NCBI GenBank assembly: GCA_021155965.1
Contig: JAJNBJ010000013.1
Location: 38,064 to 102,063 of the forward strand
Source: Flavipsychrobacter sp.
GTDB lineage: Bacteria > Bacteroidota > Bacteroidia > Chitinophagales > Chitinophagaceae
Reading direction: 5' to 3'
Length of the DNA stretch: 64,000 bases
Shown here piece after piece: positions 52,212-61,639 of the stretch (positions are counted from its first letter, which is position 1; each line of letters opens with the position of its first letter). The notes under the pieces are model-generated. The model saw nothing but the letters and a program-made list of their open reading frames with translations. It did not search any database and was not told the origin of the DNA. Both the position numbers and the translations under genes were made by a program.

Positions 52212-52964
52212 ATGAAAACGATCATCTTAATAATAGCAGCGGCAATATTTGTGGGTAACGGCTATGCGCAGGAAAAGAAATGCACGTGCAAAAAGAAATC
52301 AACCGCACACAGGCATAAAACAACTGCAGCAAAGAAAATCACGCAACCAACACCTTCTAAAACAATTTATTACAGCCAGTCTGAGACCATACTGAAAGAT
52401 TGCCCAACCAATTTTGAATGCCTGTTCGATAGCACTACCGGCAATGTACAGTACCTAATTAAAAACTCATTTTCAGGATATTATCCTGATGTGATAGAAA
52501 CATTGCATAACCCATACAGGAGCCTTGCAGTAGGCAGCCCTGCATTTGACCATTATGGGGCCATACCTGCAAAATATACCTGCAACGGACAGCAGGCAAG
52601 CCCGCCACTTACTGTAAGGAATATTCCTGCAGATACCAGGTCGCTGGCGATCATCATGTATGATACTCACGCATCTACGAAAGGCAACCACACCTACTGG
52701 ATGGTGTGGAATGTGGATACCACAGGTAACATTCCCGAGAACTTTGTGAATGATCATATGGCGCTTAATGCAGCCAATGAATATGGCTACCAGCCAATAT
52801 GCCCGCTGGCAGGTACGCACTACTACCATTTTGCGGTATATGCCCTGGATGCCAAACTAAGGGCAGGCAAGCGTGTGAGCAAAGCAGAACTGGAAAGCGC
52901 TATGAAAGGCCATATACTGGCTAAAGGGGAATTGATAGGCACATATAATAAATTAGTTGACTGA
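52212..52964 (+). CDS. YbhB/YbcL-type PEBP-family protein with signal peptide
   Basis: 250 residues. Signal peptide to about 19, then a Cys/Lys-rich stretch (CTCKKKSTAHRHKT). The PEBP domain (about 100-248) has FDHYGAIPAKYTCNGQQASP, LAIIMYDTHASTKGNHTYWM and PICPLAGTHYYHFAVYALDA, the ligand-pocket motifs of YbhB/YbcL. The segment about 48-98 between signal and domain is unassigned. Its 3' end overlaps the convergent ketosynthase-like gene by 12 bp. Confidence 0.87.
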   Translation: MKTIILIIAAAIFVGNGYAQEKKCTCKKKSTAHRHKTTAAKKITQPTPSKTIYYSQSETILKDCPTNFECLFDSTTGNVQYLIKNSFSGYYPDVIETLHNPYRSLAVGSPAFDHYGAIPAKYTCNGQQASPPLTVRNIPADTRSLAIIMYDTHASTKGNHTYWMVWNVDTTGNIPENFVNDHMALNAANEYGYQPICPLAGTHYYHFAVYALDAKLRAGKRVSKAELESAMKGHILAKGELIGTYNKLVD

Positions 52965-54029
52965 TGTAACCACCATCAGGGAAACATTGCCCATGATGGT
53001 AGTATTACAGAAAAGAATGTTCTTAACAGAAGCGGAAGTGCCTACCTTGCAGGTCACCTCAGATGGAATCAATTGTGTCCGGCAGAGGTGGTCTGCAAGC
53101 CATAGGCCAAAGCCAGAGGCAGTGTCATATTCCCCTCCCAGGTGTTTGAAGTTCACCACGGTAGTATTAGCGGAACAGTTATTAATAGCAGTATCGACAA
53201 GTGATCTGGTCCTGCTGTCGCCATTCATACCACATACCAATACGTCGATATCTTCTTTATCCAGGTTGTTTTCTTTCAGTATATTATCTATGCCGGCCTG
53301 TAGTTCTGCAACTGTAGGTTTCTGCAACATAGCTAATGACCTGAGCGAACTTGTAGCGTTTGCAGGGTCGTTGCTTACCGTAAAGAAATGAGCACCTTCC
53401 CCGCCAATAGAACCTGTGCTGTCGTCATGTTTATATAAATTCAGGCTATTGGGTAACTGTTCTTTATAGTAATTGATCTTGGTACGGATAGTAAAATACT
53501 CCGGGGTCAGTTCATCAAATGCGCCTGCCAGTAGGTGCTTCTTTTCTTTCGCTTCGCTCAGCATCAGCATGGCGTCAAACAGGCATAACTCCAGGGTAAA
53601 ACCACGGTGTACATAAGTTTGATTGTATCCTGTACACTTTGATAGCATTGCCAGCCAACCATTCACAGAGTTGTAAGTAGATTGTATGAAGCCTGCCGGG
53701 TTGAGCGCCTGCTCATCCAGTTCTATCAGCTCGTGCAGAAATATTTCCATATCCGTTACACTGCCGCGCGATGTACCAACTATAATGCCATCTGGTGTTT
53801 TAATACCCGCTTCATCGAGGCTGCGCATGCCTGCTGTTATGCCCCTTTTAAGCATACGGCTCATTCGCCTTATAGCAACGGGATTGATGTATTTGGTATA
53901 ATCAGGGTCTATAACAAACAGGCGGCCATCATCAATGCTTCTTACTGGATTCAGAAAATTCTCCCTGTTGTAGGTGTCTTGCGCCGTTATGCTGCAAGCC
54001 GATATGATATATAAAGGCTGCATCGTCAT
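52953..54029 (-). CDS. Ketosynthase-like protein lacking the catalytic Cys (KS-beta/CLF-like)
   Basis: 358 residues with a thiolase-fold layout (DGIIVGTSRGSVTD, FIQSTYNSVNGWLA, GSIGGEGAHFF, VCGMNGDSRT, FKHLGGEYDTASGFGL). Where active ketosynthases have the nucleophile Cys (after the conserved hydrophobic strand, about 140), this one reads TYVHRGFTLE, and the first His motif is replaced by GMNG. It therefore cannot condense by itself and resembles a chain-length-factor partner. Start codon overlaps the stop of the active ketosynthase gene by 4 bp (ATGA), indicating coupled translation. Confidence 0.8.
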   Translation of the reverse strand: MTMQPLYIISACSITAQDTYNRENFLNPVRSIDDGRLFVIDPDYTKYINPVAIRRMSRMLKRGITAGMRSLDEAGIKTPDGIIVGTSRGSVTDMEIFLHELIELDEQALNPAGFIQSTYNSVNGWLAMLSKCTGYNQTYVHRGFTLELCLFDAMLMLSEAKEKKHLLAGAFDELTPEYFTIRTKINYYKEQLPNSLNLYKHDDSTGSIGGEGAHFFTVSNDPANATSSLRSLAMLQKPTVAELQAGIDNILKENNLDKEDIDVLVCGMNGDSRTRSLVDTAINNCSANTTVVNFKHLGGEYDTASGFGLWLADHLCRTQLIPSEVTCKVGTSASVKNILFCNTTIMGNVSLMVVTSVN

Positions 54030-55237
54030 GGCTTGCTGAATATTAGTGAAACATTACTGCCTCCAAACCCGAAGGAGTTGCTGAGCACATGCTGCAATCC
54101 TGCATTTTCTACCAATTCGGTTGCAGGTTGTATCGCCAGTTCTTCCATGCGGGTTTCAAAGTTCATATTGGGTATGATCATTTGCTCCTGCAATGCCAGC
54201 ATGCTGAAGATGCCTTCTATCACTCCGGCAGCTGCCAGCGTGTGGCCCGTAAAAGGCTTTGTGGAACTGAATGGCGGTGGGTTAGTGCCAAATAGTTTCT
54301 GTATGGCTAAGCCCTCTGCAGCATCATTGTTCTGTGTGGCTGTGCCATGCGCATTAATGTAGCTGATGTCTTTTGTTTCCAGTCCTGCCATTGCCAATGC
54401 TTCCTGCATGGTGCGATAGGCGCCTTCACCGGTTGGTGATGGGGCGGTAGGGTGGTAAGCATCGTTAGTGTTTGCATAACCACTTAATACTGCTATAATG
54501 TTTGCGCCCCTTGCTTTAGCATCAGATTCTAATTCCAGCAGGCAGAAACCCGCACCTTCTCCCAGGTTCAGGCCAAGCCTGTTTTGATCAAACGGTTTGC
54601 AAAGGTTTTTGTCCACGTTCTTCAGGCTGTAAAAGCCGTTAAGTGTAAACCTGCTTAATGCGTCACCTCCGCCAACTACAGCACGCTTAACAATACCTTG
54701 CTTGATCATTCTTGCCCCCAAAATAAATGAGTTTGATGAAGATGAGCAGGCAGTACTGATGGTGGCAGTAAAAGGCTTTAGATTATAGAAGTTGACAACC
54801 CTTTCTGTACTTTCCGCACAGTCGAGCGTATCTATGTATTTAATATTCTCTTGTTTAGTGTCGGGCCGAAGGACGTCCATGTAGATATCCTCCATTTTGC
54901 TCATGCCACCTACGGTATTGGCGTTTATGAAGGCAAAGGGTTCAGCTCGTAGTAATTCAATATCTACATGCTCAAGCAGGTCTTTCATTGCCGCCAATGA
55001 GAGCAGGGCAGTGCGGGTGTGGCCATTATCACCTACTGGCAGACCGGCATACGCTGAAAGCTCGTCGCTGGTCATGCGTATTTCGCCAAGCACGAAGTCA
55101 TTGGCATACCTTGTTTTCAGCAAGGAGATAGGTTTTACGCCACTCTGCTTATTACGCAATGCAGTAACATGAGCCTGCATGCCTGTGCCCAAAGCGGATA
55201 TGATGCCTATGCCGGTAACAACTACTCTTTCCGCCAT
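54026..55237 (-). CDS. Beta-ketoacyl-ACP synthase (FabF-like, active)
   Basis: 403 residues from the ATG at 55237 (MAERVVVTGIGIISALGTGM, the usual family start; the longer frame to 55324 overlaps the ACP gene). Catalytic triad intact: Cys 164 in ISTACSSSSNSF, His 297 in INAHGTATQNND, His 332 in KPFTGHTLAAAG; GEGAGFCLLE is also present. It elongates acyl chains on ACP by decarboxylative condensation. Operon ACP - KS - KS-beta-like suggests a specialised fatty-acid or polyketide product, as in aryl-polyene/flexirubin systems, rather than housekeeping FabF. Confidence 0.92.
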   Translation of the reverse strand: MAERVVVTGIGIISALGTGMQAHVTALRNKQSGVKPISLLKTRYANDFVLGEIRMTSDELSAYAGLPVGDNGHTRTALLSLAAMKDLLEHVDIELLRAEPFAFINANTVGGMSKMEDIYMDVLRPDTKQENIKYIDTLDCAESTERVVNFYNLKPFTATISTACSSSSNSFILGARMIKQGIVKRAVVGGGDALSRFTLNGFYSLKNVDKNLCKPFDQNRLGLNLGEGAGFCLLELESDAKARGANIIAVLSGYANTNDAYHPTAPSPTGEGAYRTMQEALAMAGLETKDISYINAHGTATQNNDAAEGLAIQKLFGTNPPPFSSTKPFTGHTLAAAGVIEGIFSMLALQEQMIIPNMNFETRMEELAIQPATELVENAGLQHVLSNSFGFGGSNVSLIFSKP

Positions 55238-55247
55238 TGGGGGGGCG

Positions 55248-55505
55248 TTATATTTTTTTGTTTTGCTGAATGTATTCGGCCATGGTTTGCACAGAGGACA
55301 ATATCTTGCGGCCTTCGCGGGCATCTTCTATTTTGATGCCGTAGTTACGCTCCAGCAACACCATCAGCTCAAGAGAATCGATGCTGTCCAGTCCCAGTCC
55401 TTCTCCAAAAAGCGGGGCATTATCATCAATATCCTCAGGTTTCATTCCCTGCAGGTTGAGCGAATCTATTATCTGTTGTTTAAGCGTTCTTTTCAGATCT
55501 TCCAT
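55248..55505 (-). CDS. Acyl carrier protein
   Basis: 85 residues, all-helical acidic protein with the phosphopantetheine-attachment serine in GLGLDSIDSLELMVLLE (S41). A 4'-phosphopantetheinyl transferase, not encoded in this window, must activate it. It is followed after 10 bp by the active ketosynthase gene, so it is probably the dedicated carrier for that pair. TATCTTTA (55549-55556, minus strand) may be part of its promoter, separating it from sucA. Confidence 0.9.
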   Translation of the reverse strand: MEDLKRTLKQQIIDSLNLQGMKPEDIDDNAPLFGEGLGLDSIDSLELMVLLERNYGIKIEDAREGRKILSSVQTMAEYIQQNKKI

Positions 55506-55601
55506 GAACTAGTATATATAAATGCAATAATAATATCTATAAGCGGCGTAAAGATACCAAAATACCTTTTCCGATGCTTAAATTCTCAAAATCGTTCACA
55601 A

Positions 55602-58340
55602 TCATGCAAAAGCGGCATCAATAAGCTGCTGCTGTTCTATAGCATGTTTCTTAGCAAAACCGGTAGCGGTTGATGCGCTTGCCTGCCTGCTGATGTACTT
55701 CATAGGGAAGCTCACCACATTCATGGCAATGAAATATAAAGCCCCCATATTGCGTGGTTCTTCCTGCACCCATATCCATTCAGCATTTTTATATTTCTCG
55801 CGCAATGCATTCAGTTGCTGCTGGGGTAGGGGGTGTATCTGTTCCAGCCTCAGTATGGCCACATCCTCACGCTTGTCGGCTATTTGCCTTTCGCTCAGGT
55901 CAAAATACATTTTACCTGAACACAGCAATACACGGTTCACTTTAGCGGGCTTTTTCACATACTCATCATCTATTATTTCCTTAAAACCACCCGATGTGAA
56001 TTCTGCAATAGCTGAATAAGACCGCGCATGCCTAAGATTGGCCTTTGGCGAAAAGTTTACCATTGGCTTGCGGAATGGCCAAGCCAATTGCCTGCGCAGC
56101 GCATGGAAGAAGTTAGCCGAGGTGGTAATGTTGGTAACCACAATATTCTGTTCCGCGCTCATTTGCAGAAAACGTTCCAATCTTGCACTTGAATGCTCGG
56201 GGCCGCCACCTTCATAACCATGAGGCAACAACAGCACTAGGCCATTCATATTGGTCCACTTTTGTTCTGCGCTTACTATGTATTGATCAATGATCGTTTG
56301 GGCTCCGTTGGCAAAATCACCATATTGTGCTTCCCATAGTACCAGGTTGTTAGGGTTTGCCATGGCATAACCGTATTCAAAACCCATTACAGCAAACTCA
56401 CTTAAAAGCGAGTTGTATATATACATTGTTCCCTGGTTGTTGCCCAATCTGCTCAATCGGTTGTATGGGGCGTTGTTGTTCTGGTCATAAATAACTGCAT
56501 GCCTGTGAGAGAAAGTGCCACGTTTTACATCCTCACCGCTCAGGCGCACTTCTTTGCCTTCAACAAGCAAACTGGCGTAAGCAAGCAATTCGCCGGTAGC
56601 CCAATCCACTTTGCCCTCAGTTTCAAAGAGTTTTATTTTATCCTGCAGTAACTTTTCAACCTTCCGCAATGGGCTGAAACCCTCCGGCCATTGCATCAGC
56701 GCGTTGAACAGTTGTTTTAACTGTTCTTCTTTTATAGCCGTATCAGGTGAAGCATGGAAATCTTCATCTTTTGACTTACGCAACTCCCGCCACCACAACT
56801 CGGGCTTTTGGTATTTGTAGGGTAAAGGATTTTGTTTTGCTTCGTCAAGGCGCTGCTGCAGCTCGGCCCAGAATTTAGCTTCCATTTCCTTGGCTAGGTC
56901 CTGTGCATCCGACTCGCCATGTTGTAATAAATACTGGGTATAAACCTCGCGTGGGTTTGGATGTTTGTCTATCAGAGAGTATAAATGGGGTTGTGTGAAT
57001 TTTGGCTCATCGCCCTCGTTGTGGCCATGTTTACGATAACACACCATATCTATGAAGATATCCTCGTTAAACTCCTGCCTGTATGCAATAGCCAACGCAG
57101 CACATTTTACCACCGCCTCAGCATCGTCGCCATTCACGTGCAGTACCGGTGCGTGCAGCATAGATGCCATACTGGTACAATAATCAGCAGAACGGGCATC
57201 GTCAAAGTCTGTGGTAAAGCCGATCTGGTTATTGATCACATAGTGTATAGTGCCACCTGTATAATAACCCTCCAGCTTCGACATCTGCAGCAGTTCATAA
57301 CCAACGCCCTGTCCGGCTATAGCAGCATCGCCATGTATTAATATAGGTAGTACTTTGTCGTATTCATTATTGTACAGCGTGTCTGCTTTTGCCCTGGCAA
57401 AGCCTTCCACTATGGGGTTAACTGCCTCCAGGTGAGATGGGTTTGGTACTAGCTGCACATTTATTTCCTTTCCTGCTGGAGTTATTATATCACTCTGGAA
57501 GCCCAGATGGTATTTCACATCGCCGCTGCCCATGGTCATATCCTCGGGCATATTGCCCTCGAATTCTGAGAATATCTGTTCATAGGTCTTGCCAAGGATG
57601 TTGGCGAGTATATTTAGCCTCCCGCGGTGTGCCATACCTATCACCACTTCTTCCACTCCGGCATCAGCACCATTATTTATAATGGTATCAAGAGCAGCGA
57701 TAGTTGTTTCGCCACCTTCCAGGCCAAAGCGTTTCTGCCCTATGAATTTTGTATTCAGGAATTTTTCGAAGATAACCCCTTCATTCAACTTCTCCAGTAT
57801 GCGTTTACGCTCACCTATAGAGAGTGGCTTTTTCATTGCTTCCTCAAAATGCTTCTGCACCCAGTGGCATTTTACCGCATCTACTATGTAGGTATATTCA
57901 ATGCCTACATTGCCTGTATATATTTTTTGCAACTTTGCAATGATATCCTTCAGTGGAGCATCCTTAGCACCAACAAAACGACCGGCAAAAAATGTAGTAT
58001 TAAGGTCTGTGTCACTAAGGTTAAAACGCTCAAGTTCCAGTTGTGGGTGGCGGTCTTTCCTCGCACGTATCGGGTTGGTGGTAGAAGCAAGGTGCCCGCG
58101 TTTGCGGTAGGCGCGTATCAGTTCAAATACACCTATCTCTTTTACAAGTTGCTCATTACTAACTGTGCTTTTTCCAGGTTCTGAATGACCATTTGTTGAG
58201 GTGTTGCTAACCGCAAAATCAAAACCTTCAAAAAACTTCTTCCATTCCGGGTCAACGGTGGCAGGATCATTTACAAACTCATGGTAAAGCGATTCAATAT
58301 ATACCGGGTCCGGGCCGGTAACGTATGAGAAATCTTTCAT
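55602..58340 (-). CDS. sucA: 2-oxoglutarate dehydrogenase E1 component
   Basis: 912 residues, full length. TCA-cycle enzyme, ThDP-dependent decarboxylase of 2-oxoglutarate. The opening FSYVTGPDPVYIESLYHEFVN (in two parts) matches the E1 N-terminus. ThDP and substrate motifs include GMAHRGRLNILANILGK, HGDAAIAGQGVGYE, FTTDFDDARS, CYRKHGHNEGDEP, and the transketolase-like region with FSHRHAVIYD, WEAQYGDFANGAQ and HGYEGGGPEHSSAR. No sucB is adjacent. A -7 box lies at 58401-58408. Confidence 0.97.
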   Translation of the reverse strand: MKDFSYVTGPDPVYIESLYHEFVNDPATVDPEWKKFFEGFDFAVSNTSTNGHSEPGKSTVSNEQLVKEIGVFELIRAYRKRGHLASTTNPIRARKDRHPQLELERFNLSDTDLNTTFFAGRFVGAKDAPLKDIIAKLQKIYTGNVGIEYTYIVDAVKCHWVQKHFEEAMKKPLSIGERKRILEKLNEGVIFEKFLNTKFIGQKRFGLEGGETTIAALDTIINNGADAGVEEVVIGMAHRGRLNILANILGKTYEQIFSEFEGNMPEDMTMGSGDVKYHLGFQSDIITPAGKEINVQLVPNPSHLEAVNPIVEGFARAKADTLYNNEYDKVLPILIHGDAAIAGQGVGYELLQMSKLEGYYTGGTIHYVINNQIGFTTDFDDARSADYCTSMASMLHAPVLHVNGDDAEAVVKCAALAIAYRQEFNEDIFIDMVCYRKHGHNEGDEPKFTQPHLYSLIDKHPNPREVYTQYLLQHGESDAQDLAKEMEAKFWAELQQRLDEAKQNPLPYKYQKPELWWRELRKSKDEDFHASPDTAIKEEQLKQLFNALMQWPEGFSPLRKVEKLLQDKIKLFETEGKVDWATGELLAYASLLVEGKEVRLSGEDVKRGTFSHRHAVIYDQNNNAPYNRLSRLGNNQGTMYIYNSLLSEFAVMGFEYGYAMANPNNLVLWEAQYGDFANGAQTIIDQYIVSAEQKWTNMNGLVLLLPHGYEGGGPEHSSARLERFLQMSAEQNIVVTNITTSANFFHALRRQLAWPFRKPMVNFSPKANLRHARSYSAIAEFTSGGFKEIIDDEYVKKPAKVNRVLLCSGKMYFDLSERQIADKREDVAILRLEQIHPLPQQQLNALREKYKNAEWIWVQEEPRNMGALYFIAMNVVSFPMKYISRQASASTATGFAKKHAIEQQQLIDAAFA

Positions 58341-58400
58341 TTAAATAAAAAATGCACAAATATTATTCCACCAGCCTGAATAAGATGGCGTTTTGCGCCG

Positions 58401-58408
58401 CAAAATTA
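58401..58408 (-). promoter_or_regulatory. Promoter -7 box of sucA
   Basis: Minus strand TAATTTTG, an exact TAnnTTTG match, 60 bp upstream of the sucA ATG. Confidence 0.5.
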
Positions 58409-58473
58409 AGGGATTTAAAAGGAAAACATAGAAAATTCAAGACAGATAAATAGCTTTAGAGTCTAAATAGAAA

Positions 58474-59895
58474 ATGATGAGATATTTAGGCTATGTTTTT
58501 GTTTTTGCAGTTTTTCTGTCCTCGTGTTCACACACTTCCGATGAAATAAAATTATTTACATACATCAGCGGCGAGAAAGTGGGCTATTTTAACAAAGAGG
58601 GGAAGATCGTGATCAACCCTCAATTCAGCAAAGGAGGGTGGTTTACCGAGGGTAAGGCTGCAGTTGCTAATGCTGAAGGTAAATGTGGTTTTATTAACGA
58701 AGAAGGTAGGTATATTATTAACCCACAATATAAAGAAGTGTCCTCATTCAGCGAAGGGCTGGCAGCAGTAATAGGTTCGGACGGCCAGTGCCGCTATATT
58801 GATGAGAAAGGCAATGTAAAGTTTACGCTGCCGTTTGCGGAACAAGTAGGGGTGTTCAGTGAGGGGTTGGCAGTTTATTACGAAGGTGGTAAAGCAGGCT
58901 ACATAGACCAGTCCGGAAACATAGCTATAAATGCGCAATTTGATAATGCCCGCCCGTTTTCAGAGGGGCTTGGGGTAGTACGCATAGATGATGAAGGCAA
59001 AAGCAAGTATGGATATATTGATAAGAAAGGAAAGTGGGCGATCAATGCTCAATTTGATGATGCCGTCATATTTAGCGAAGGGCTGGCATCTGTGCAGAGC
59101 GGCGACAAGTGGGGCTTTATTAATAAGGAAGGTAAATTCGATATACAGCCTCAATTTTCGGAATTTGGTATGTTCTTCAATGGGATGGCAGCTATGGTGC
59201 AGGATGACAAGTATGGCTTCATTGATAAAAAAGGAAAGTTCGTGATCGATCCTCAGTACTCCGGGGCATATGGGTTTGCCGCAAATGGACTTGCATTGGT
59301 AGCAACAGGAGAAGCAGAGACTTTTCAGATGGGGTTTATCGACAAGTCGGGTGAATATGCTATCAACCCGCAATTTGGTTTTGCAAACGCTTTTTGCGGT
59401 GATATTGCTATAGCCGGCACGGGTGAAGATAATGTAGGAATAATTGATAGCAAAGGAAAGTATATTGTTAACCCTCAGTTCAAAATACCGTTCGTAATTC
59501 CCCATCCTGCTACTTCATTTTTGAATATGAAGCATAGGATGATCGAATCAGATCAAGGCCTGGTCAGGAAAACTGCTAAGGCGTGGCTGAAAGGTTTTTA
59601 TAGGATGGACTATGAGAATCTTGGTAAAATATCCACAGATACTACTATTTATTTACTGTCCACACTGATAGAGTTAAGCATTTTTATGCCGGACTCAACA
59701 AAGGAAGCGATGAGAAATACTGCCATAACTATCAGGGACGTTCAAGTGCAGGGAGATCACGCGTCAGTTGTCTATTTTGCTACCATTGAAAAGAAACCTC
59801 AGACATTGAAGTTGGTTAGGCTGGATGATAAATGGCGTGTCCATTTTTCCCGAAAAGACCCGGATTCTGAGACGACTGAAGAAGCTGGTGAATAA
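58474..59895 (+). CDS. WG-repeat lipoprotein with C-terminal NTF2-like domain
   Basis: 473 residues. Lipobox LSSC (about Cys 18). Nine WG repeats of about 35-45 residues run from about 25 to 360, each like KYGYIDKKGKWAINAQF followed by FSEGLA. The C-terminal domain (about 370-470; RKTAKAWLKGFYRMDYENLG, VQVQGDHASVVYFATIE, WRVHFSRKD) resembles DUF4878/NTF2-like lipoprotein domains. TAGCTTTA at 58451-58458 may be its promoter box. Probably a surface or periplasmic binding protein; ligand unknown. The start may be 58474 or 58477. Confidence 0.85.
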   Translation: MMRYLGYVFVFAVFLSSCSHTSDEIKLFTYISGEKVGYFNKEGKIVINPQFSKGGWFTEGKAAVANAEGKCGFINEEGRYIINPQYKEVSSFSEGLAAVIGSDGQCRYIDEKGNVKFTLPFAEQVGVFSEGLAVYYEGGKAGYIDQSGNIAINAQFDNARPFSEGLGVVRIDDEGKSKYGYIDKKGKWAINAQFDDAVIFSEGLASVQSGDKWGFINKEGKFDIQPQFSEFGMFFNGMAAMVQDDKYGFIDKKGKFVIDPQYSGAYGFAANGLALVATGEAETFQMGFIDKSGEYAINPQFGFANAFCGDIAIAGTGEDNVGIIDSKGKYIVNPQFKIPFVIPHPATSFLNMKHRMIESDQGLVRKTAKAWLKGFYRMDYENLGKISTDTTIYLLSTLIELSIFMPDSTKEAMRNTAITIRDVQVQGDHASVVYFATIEKKPQTLKLVRLDDKWRVHFSRKDPDSETTEEAGE

Positions 59896-59929
59896 ACATT
59901 TAATATTGCCTACATACCTTAGAATAGGA

Positions 59930-59950
59930 AAAGCCGGCATTGCCGGCTTT
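59930..59950. terminator. Bidirectional terminator-like hairpin
   Basis: AAAGCCGGC (59930-59938) and GCCGGCTTT (59942-59950) around ATT, between two convergent genes. Short T-runs on both sides (TTTT on the minus strand) make it a modest terminator. Confidence 0.6.
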
Positions 59951-59975
59951 GGTAAGGTTAGTTTAAAAAAATGCC

Positions 59976-61175
59976 TTAAAAGTTCAGCTGTGCCTGGAGC
60001 CTGAGCAAACTGCCCTTTTGCAAATTGTTTTGTGTTTTGAAATCTTCGAAGCGGCGTTCGCTGATAGTGTACATTGCTGTAAGTTCAAAATTTCTGAATG
60101 GCTGCCATTCTATACCAGCTTCATATTCAGTCACATCGTAGCTGCGTGCATCTAGCTCATGCTTTTTGCCACCCGAGTAAATATGCCCCCTGAAAAATGG
60201 CATGATAACCTGTTTTTTATACTTTAAAAGGTAGGTGAGTGTTATGTAGCCGCCCTGCAGGTCTTGTACTTCTATTGAATCTGTTACTTTATTGAATTCA
60301 GGCCCCTTGCCGATGTTATATTCTGCCTGTATGCCAAACGGCTGTGGGTATAGCACAAAAGTTGCGGCATAACGTTGGTCAAAGTAGCTACGGTCTTTAA
60401 CCACTTTTACGCCGGTTGATAACTGGTCCGTAGGCATTACAAAATTGCCGCTGTAGCCCTGTATGCCCGGTTCTATTATCTGCTTACCTATTTTGATAGG
60501 GTAAGTGAGGCGGGCAACCATGTGCAATTCATTATTCAGTTCGGGTTTGTTAGCTGTTTGCCCGTTATATACGCCAAAACCAAATACGCCATAATCGCCT
60601 GAACCTTTCAACCCGTCGTTGACCAAATGAGTGTATAGTTTTCTTACATCTGACGGGGCCCAATAAAAGAAAGCCCCCAGGTCACGCTCGTTGCTGCAGG
60701 CACTATTGAGTGCATCATTACGGTCGAGTGGAAGACGGTTCTGGCTTGACTGCATATTTTCGAAACCGTATGGGACCTTGCTTTGGCCGAACCTGATACG
60801 GAATTGGTTCTTCCTGTCAATACCTACATCAAAATAGGCGTCTCTCAATTGCCCCATATGAAGCACTGTTGATGATGCGCTACTGGCAAAATCAGGTTGT
60901 ATATAAAAATATACCCTTTCATGTATCTGCCCGAACAGAATTATACGCATACGCCTGATGAACACACCACCGTGTTCTCCCCAGGATTTATCACCTTGTT
61001 CATTTTTTAGCTTTTCATTGGTTTCCAACAGCCTGTTGTAGCGTATCTGTGTATACCCACGAATGGATATATTGTCGTACCAATGCGTTTTTTTGGGTGT
61101 CTCAGTCTTGGTTGTGTCTGTTTGAGCAACAGTTATTAATGGGGCGAGTAAACAATAAATTAATAATTTTTTCAC
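59976..61175 (-). CDS. Phosphate-selective porin (OprO/OprP-like)
   Basis: 399 residues. Signal peptide to about 17 (LITVAQ). The 16-stranded-barrel family pattern is visible: ISIRGYTQIRYNRLLE, FIRRMRIILFGQIHERVYFY, RIRFGQSKVPYGFENMQSSQ, ALNSACSNERDLGAFFYW, and a C-terminal strand LLRLQAQLNF ending in Phe. It forms an outer-membrane channel for phosphate or other anions. Upstream (61212-61278) are repeated GTTAC words that may be regulatory. Confidence 0.87.
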   Translation of the reverse strand: MKKLLIYCLLAPLITVAQTDTTKTETPKKTHWYDNISIRGYTQIRYNRLLETNEKLKNEQGDKSWGEHGGVFIRRMRIILFGQIHERVYFYIQPDFASSASSTVLHMGQLRDAYFDVGIDRKNQFRIRFGQSKVPYGFENMQSSQNRLPLDRNDALNSACSNERDLGAFFYWAPSDVRKLYTHLVNDGLKGSGDYGVFGFGVYNGQTANKPELNNELHMVARLTYPIKIGKQIIEPGIQGYSGNFVMPTDQLSTGVKVVKDRSYFDQRYAATFVLYPQPFGIQAEYNIGKGPEFNKVTDSIEVQDLQGGYITLTYLLKYKKQVIMPFFRGHIYSGGKKHELDARSYDVTEYEAGIEWQPFRNFELTAMYTISERRFEDFKTQNNLQKGSLLRLQAQLNF

Positions 61176-61211
61176 GTTAGTTTAATGTTTTGGCAATATT
61201 AGAATCGTAAT

Positions 61212-61278
61212 GTTACCGTTACATTAACCGTAAATTATCAGAGTGTTACTTTAATATTATCATAACGTTAAGTGTTAC
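61212..61278 (-). promoter_or_regulatory. Repeated GTTAC words upstream of the porin gene
   Basis: Plus-strand GTTAC at 61212, 61218, 61244 and 61274 and an inverted TAACG at 61263, within the 136-bp region between the porin start and the next terminator. Could be a Pho-type or other regulator site; spacing is irregular. Confidence 0.3.
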
Positions 61279-61311
61279 TTATGTATTTGCAATTGTCGCA
61301 GCGTTTTTATA

Positions 61312-61347
61312 ATGAAAGAGAGCAGATATGAACCTGCCCTCTTTCAT
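61312..61347 (-). terminator. Terminator of the small hydrophilic protein gene
   Basis: Arms ATGAAAGAG-AGCAG and CTGCC-CTCTTTCAT form a hairpin. On the minus strand it is followed by TTATAAAAA rather than a pure T-run; a T5 on the plus strand lies at 61304-61308. It ends 30 bp beyond the stop at 61377. Confidence 0.5.
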
Positions 61348-61376
61348 GTTAAAAATCGTAAATTATTGAATTATAG

Positions 61377-61556
61377 CTATTTACGAGATTTTCTCTCTTT
61401 GGTATTATGCGTTACATCATCTCCCTTGAATTCCTGTTCTTCACCTTCGCGGCTGTCCAGGTTGTCTTTATTTTCGGGCCGTTTTCCCCCGGATTGAGAC
61501 ACATGAGGGTTATTCCGAACATTTTTCGCATATGGATTTTGATTGTTCCTTTTCAT
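61377..61556 (-). CDS. Small conserved hydrophilic protein
   Basis: 59 residues from the ATG at 61556 (MKRNNQNPYAKNVRNNPHVS). It is rich in Asn, Lys, Glu and Asp, with the motif KDNLDSREGEEQEFKGDDVTH typical of a small Chitinophagaceae protein family (recalled, split here after 20 residues). Probably disordered. Function unknown. Confidence 0.65.
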   Translation of the reverse strand: MKRNNQNPYAKNVRNNPHVSQSGGKRPENKDNLDSREGEEQEFKGDDVTHNTKERKSRK

Positions 61557-61639
61557 AATATTTGTATTTAATAGAGTGCTTAAAAACACATGCCATTATA
61601 GTGGCACAGCATTTATTCTTTTTTCATTAAAAAAGCTAT

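Noticed and set aside
61312..61497. 61-codon plus-strand frame over the small hydrophilic gene
   Set aside because: It begins inside a terminator hairpin and is antisense to a small protein with family-like motifs.
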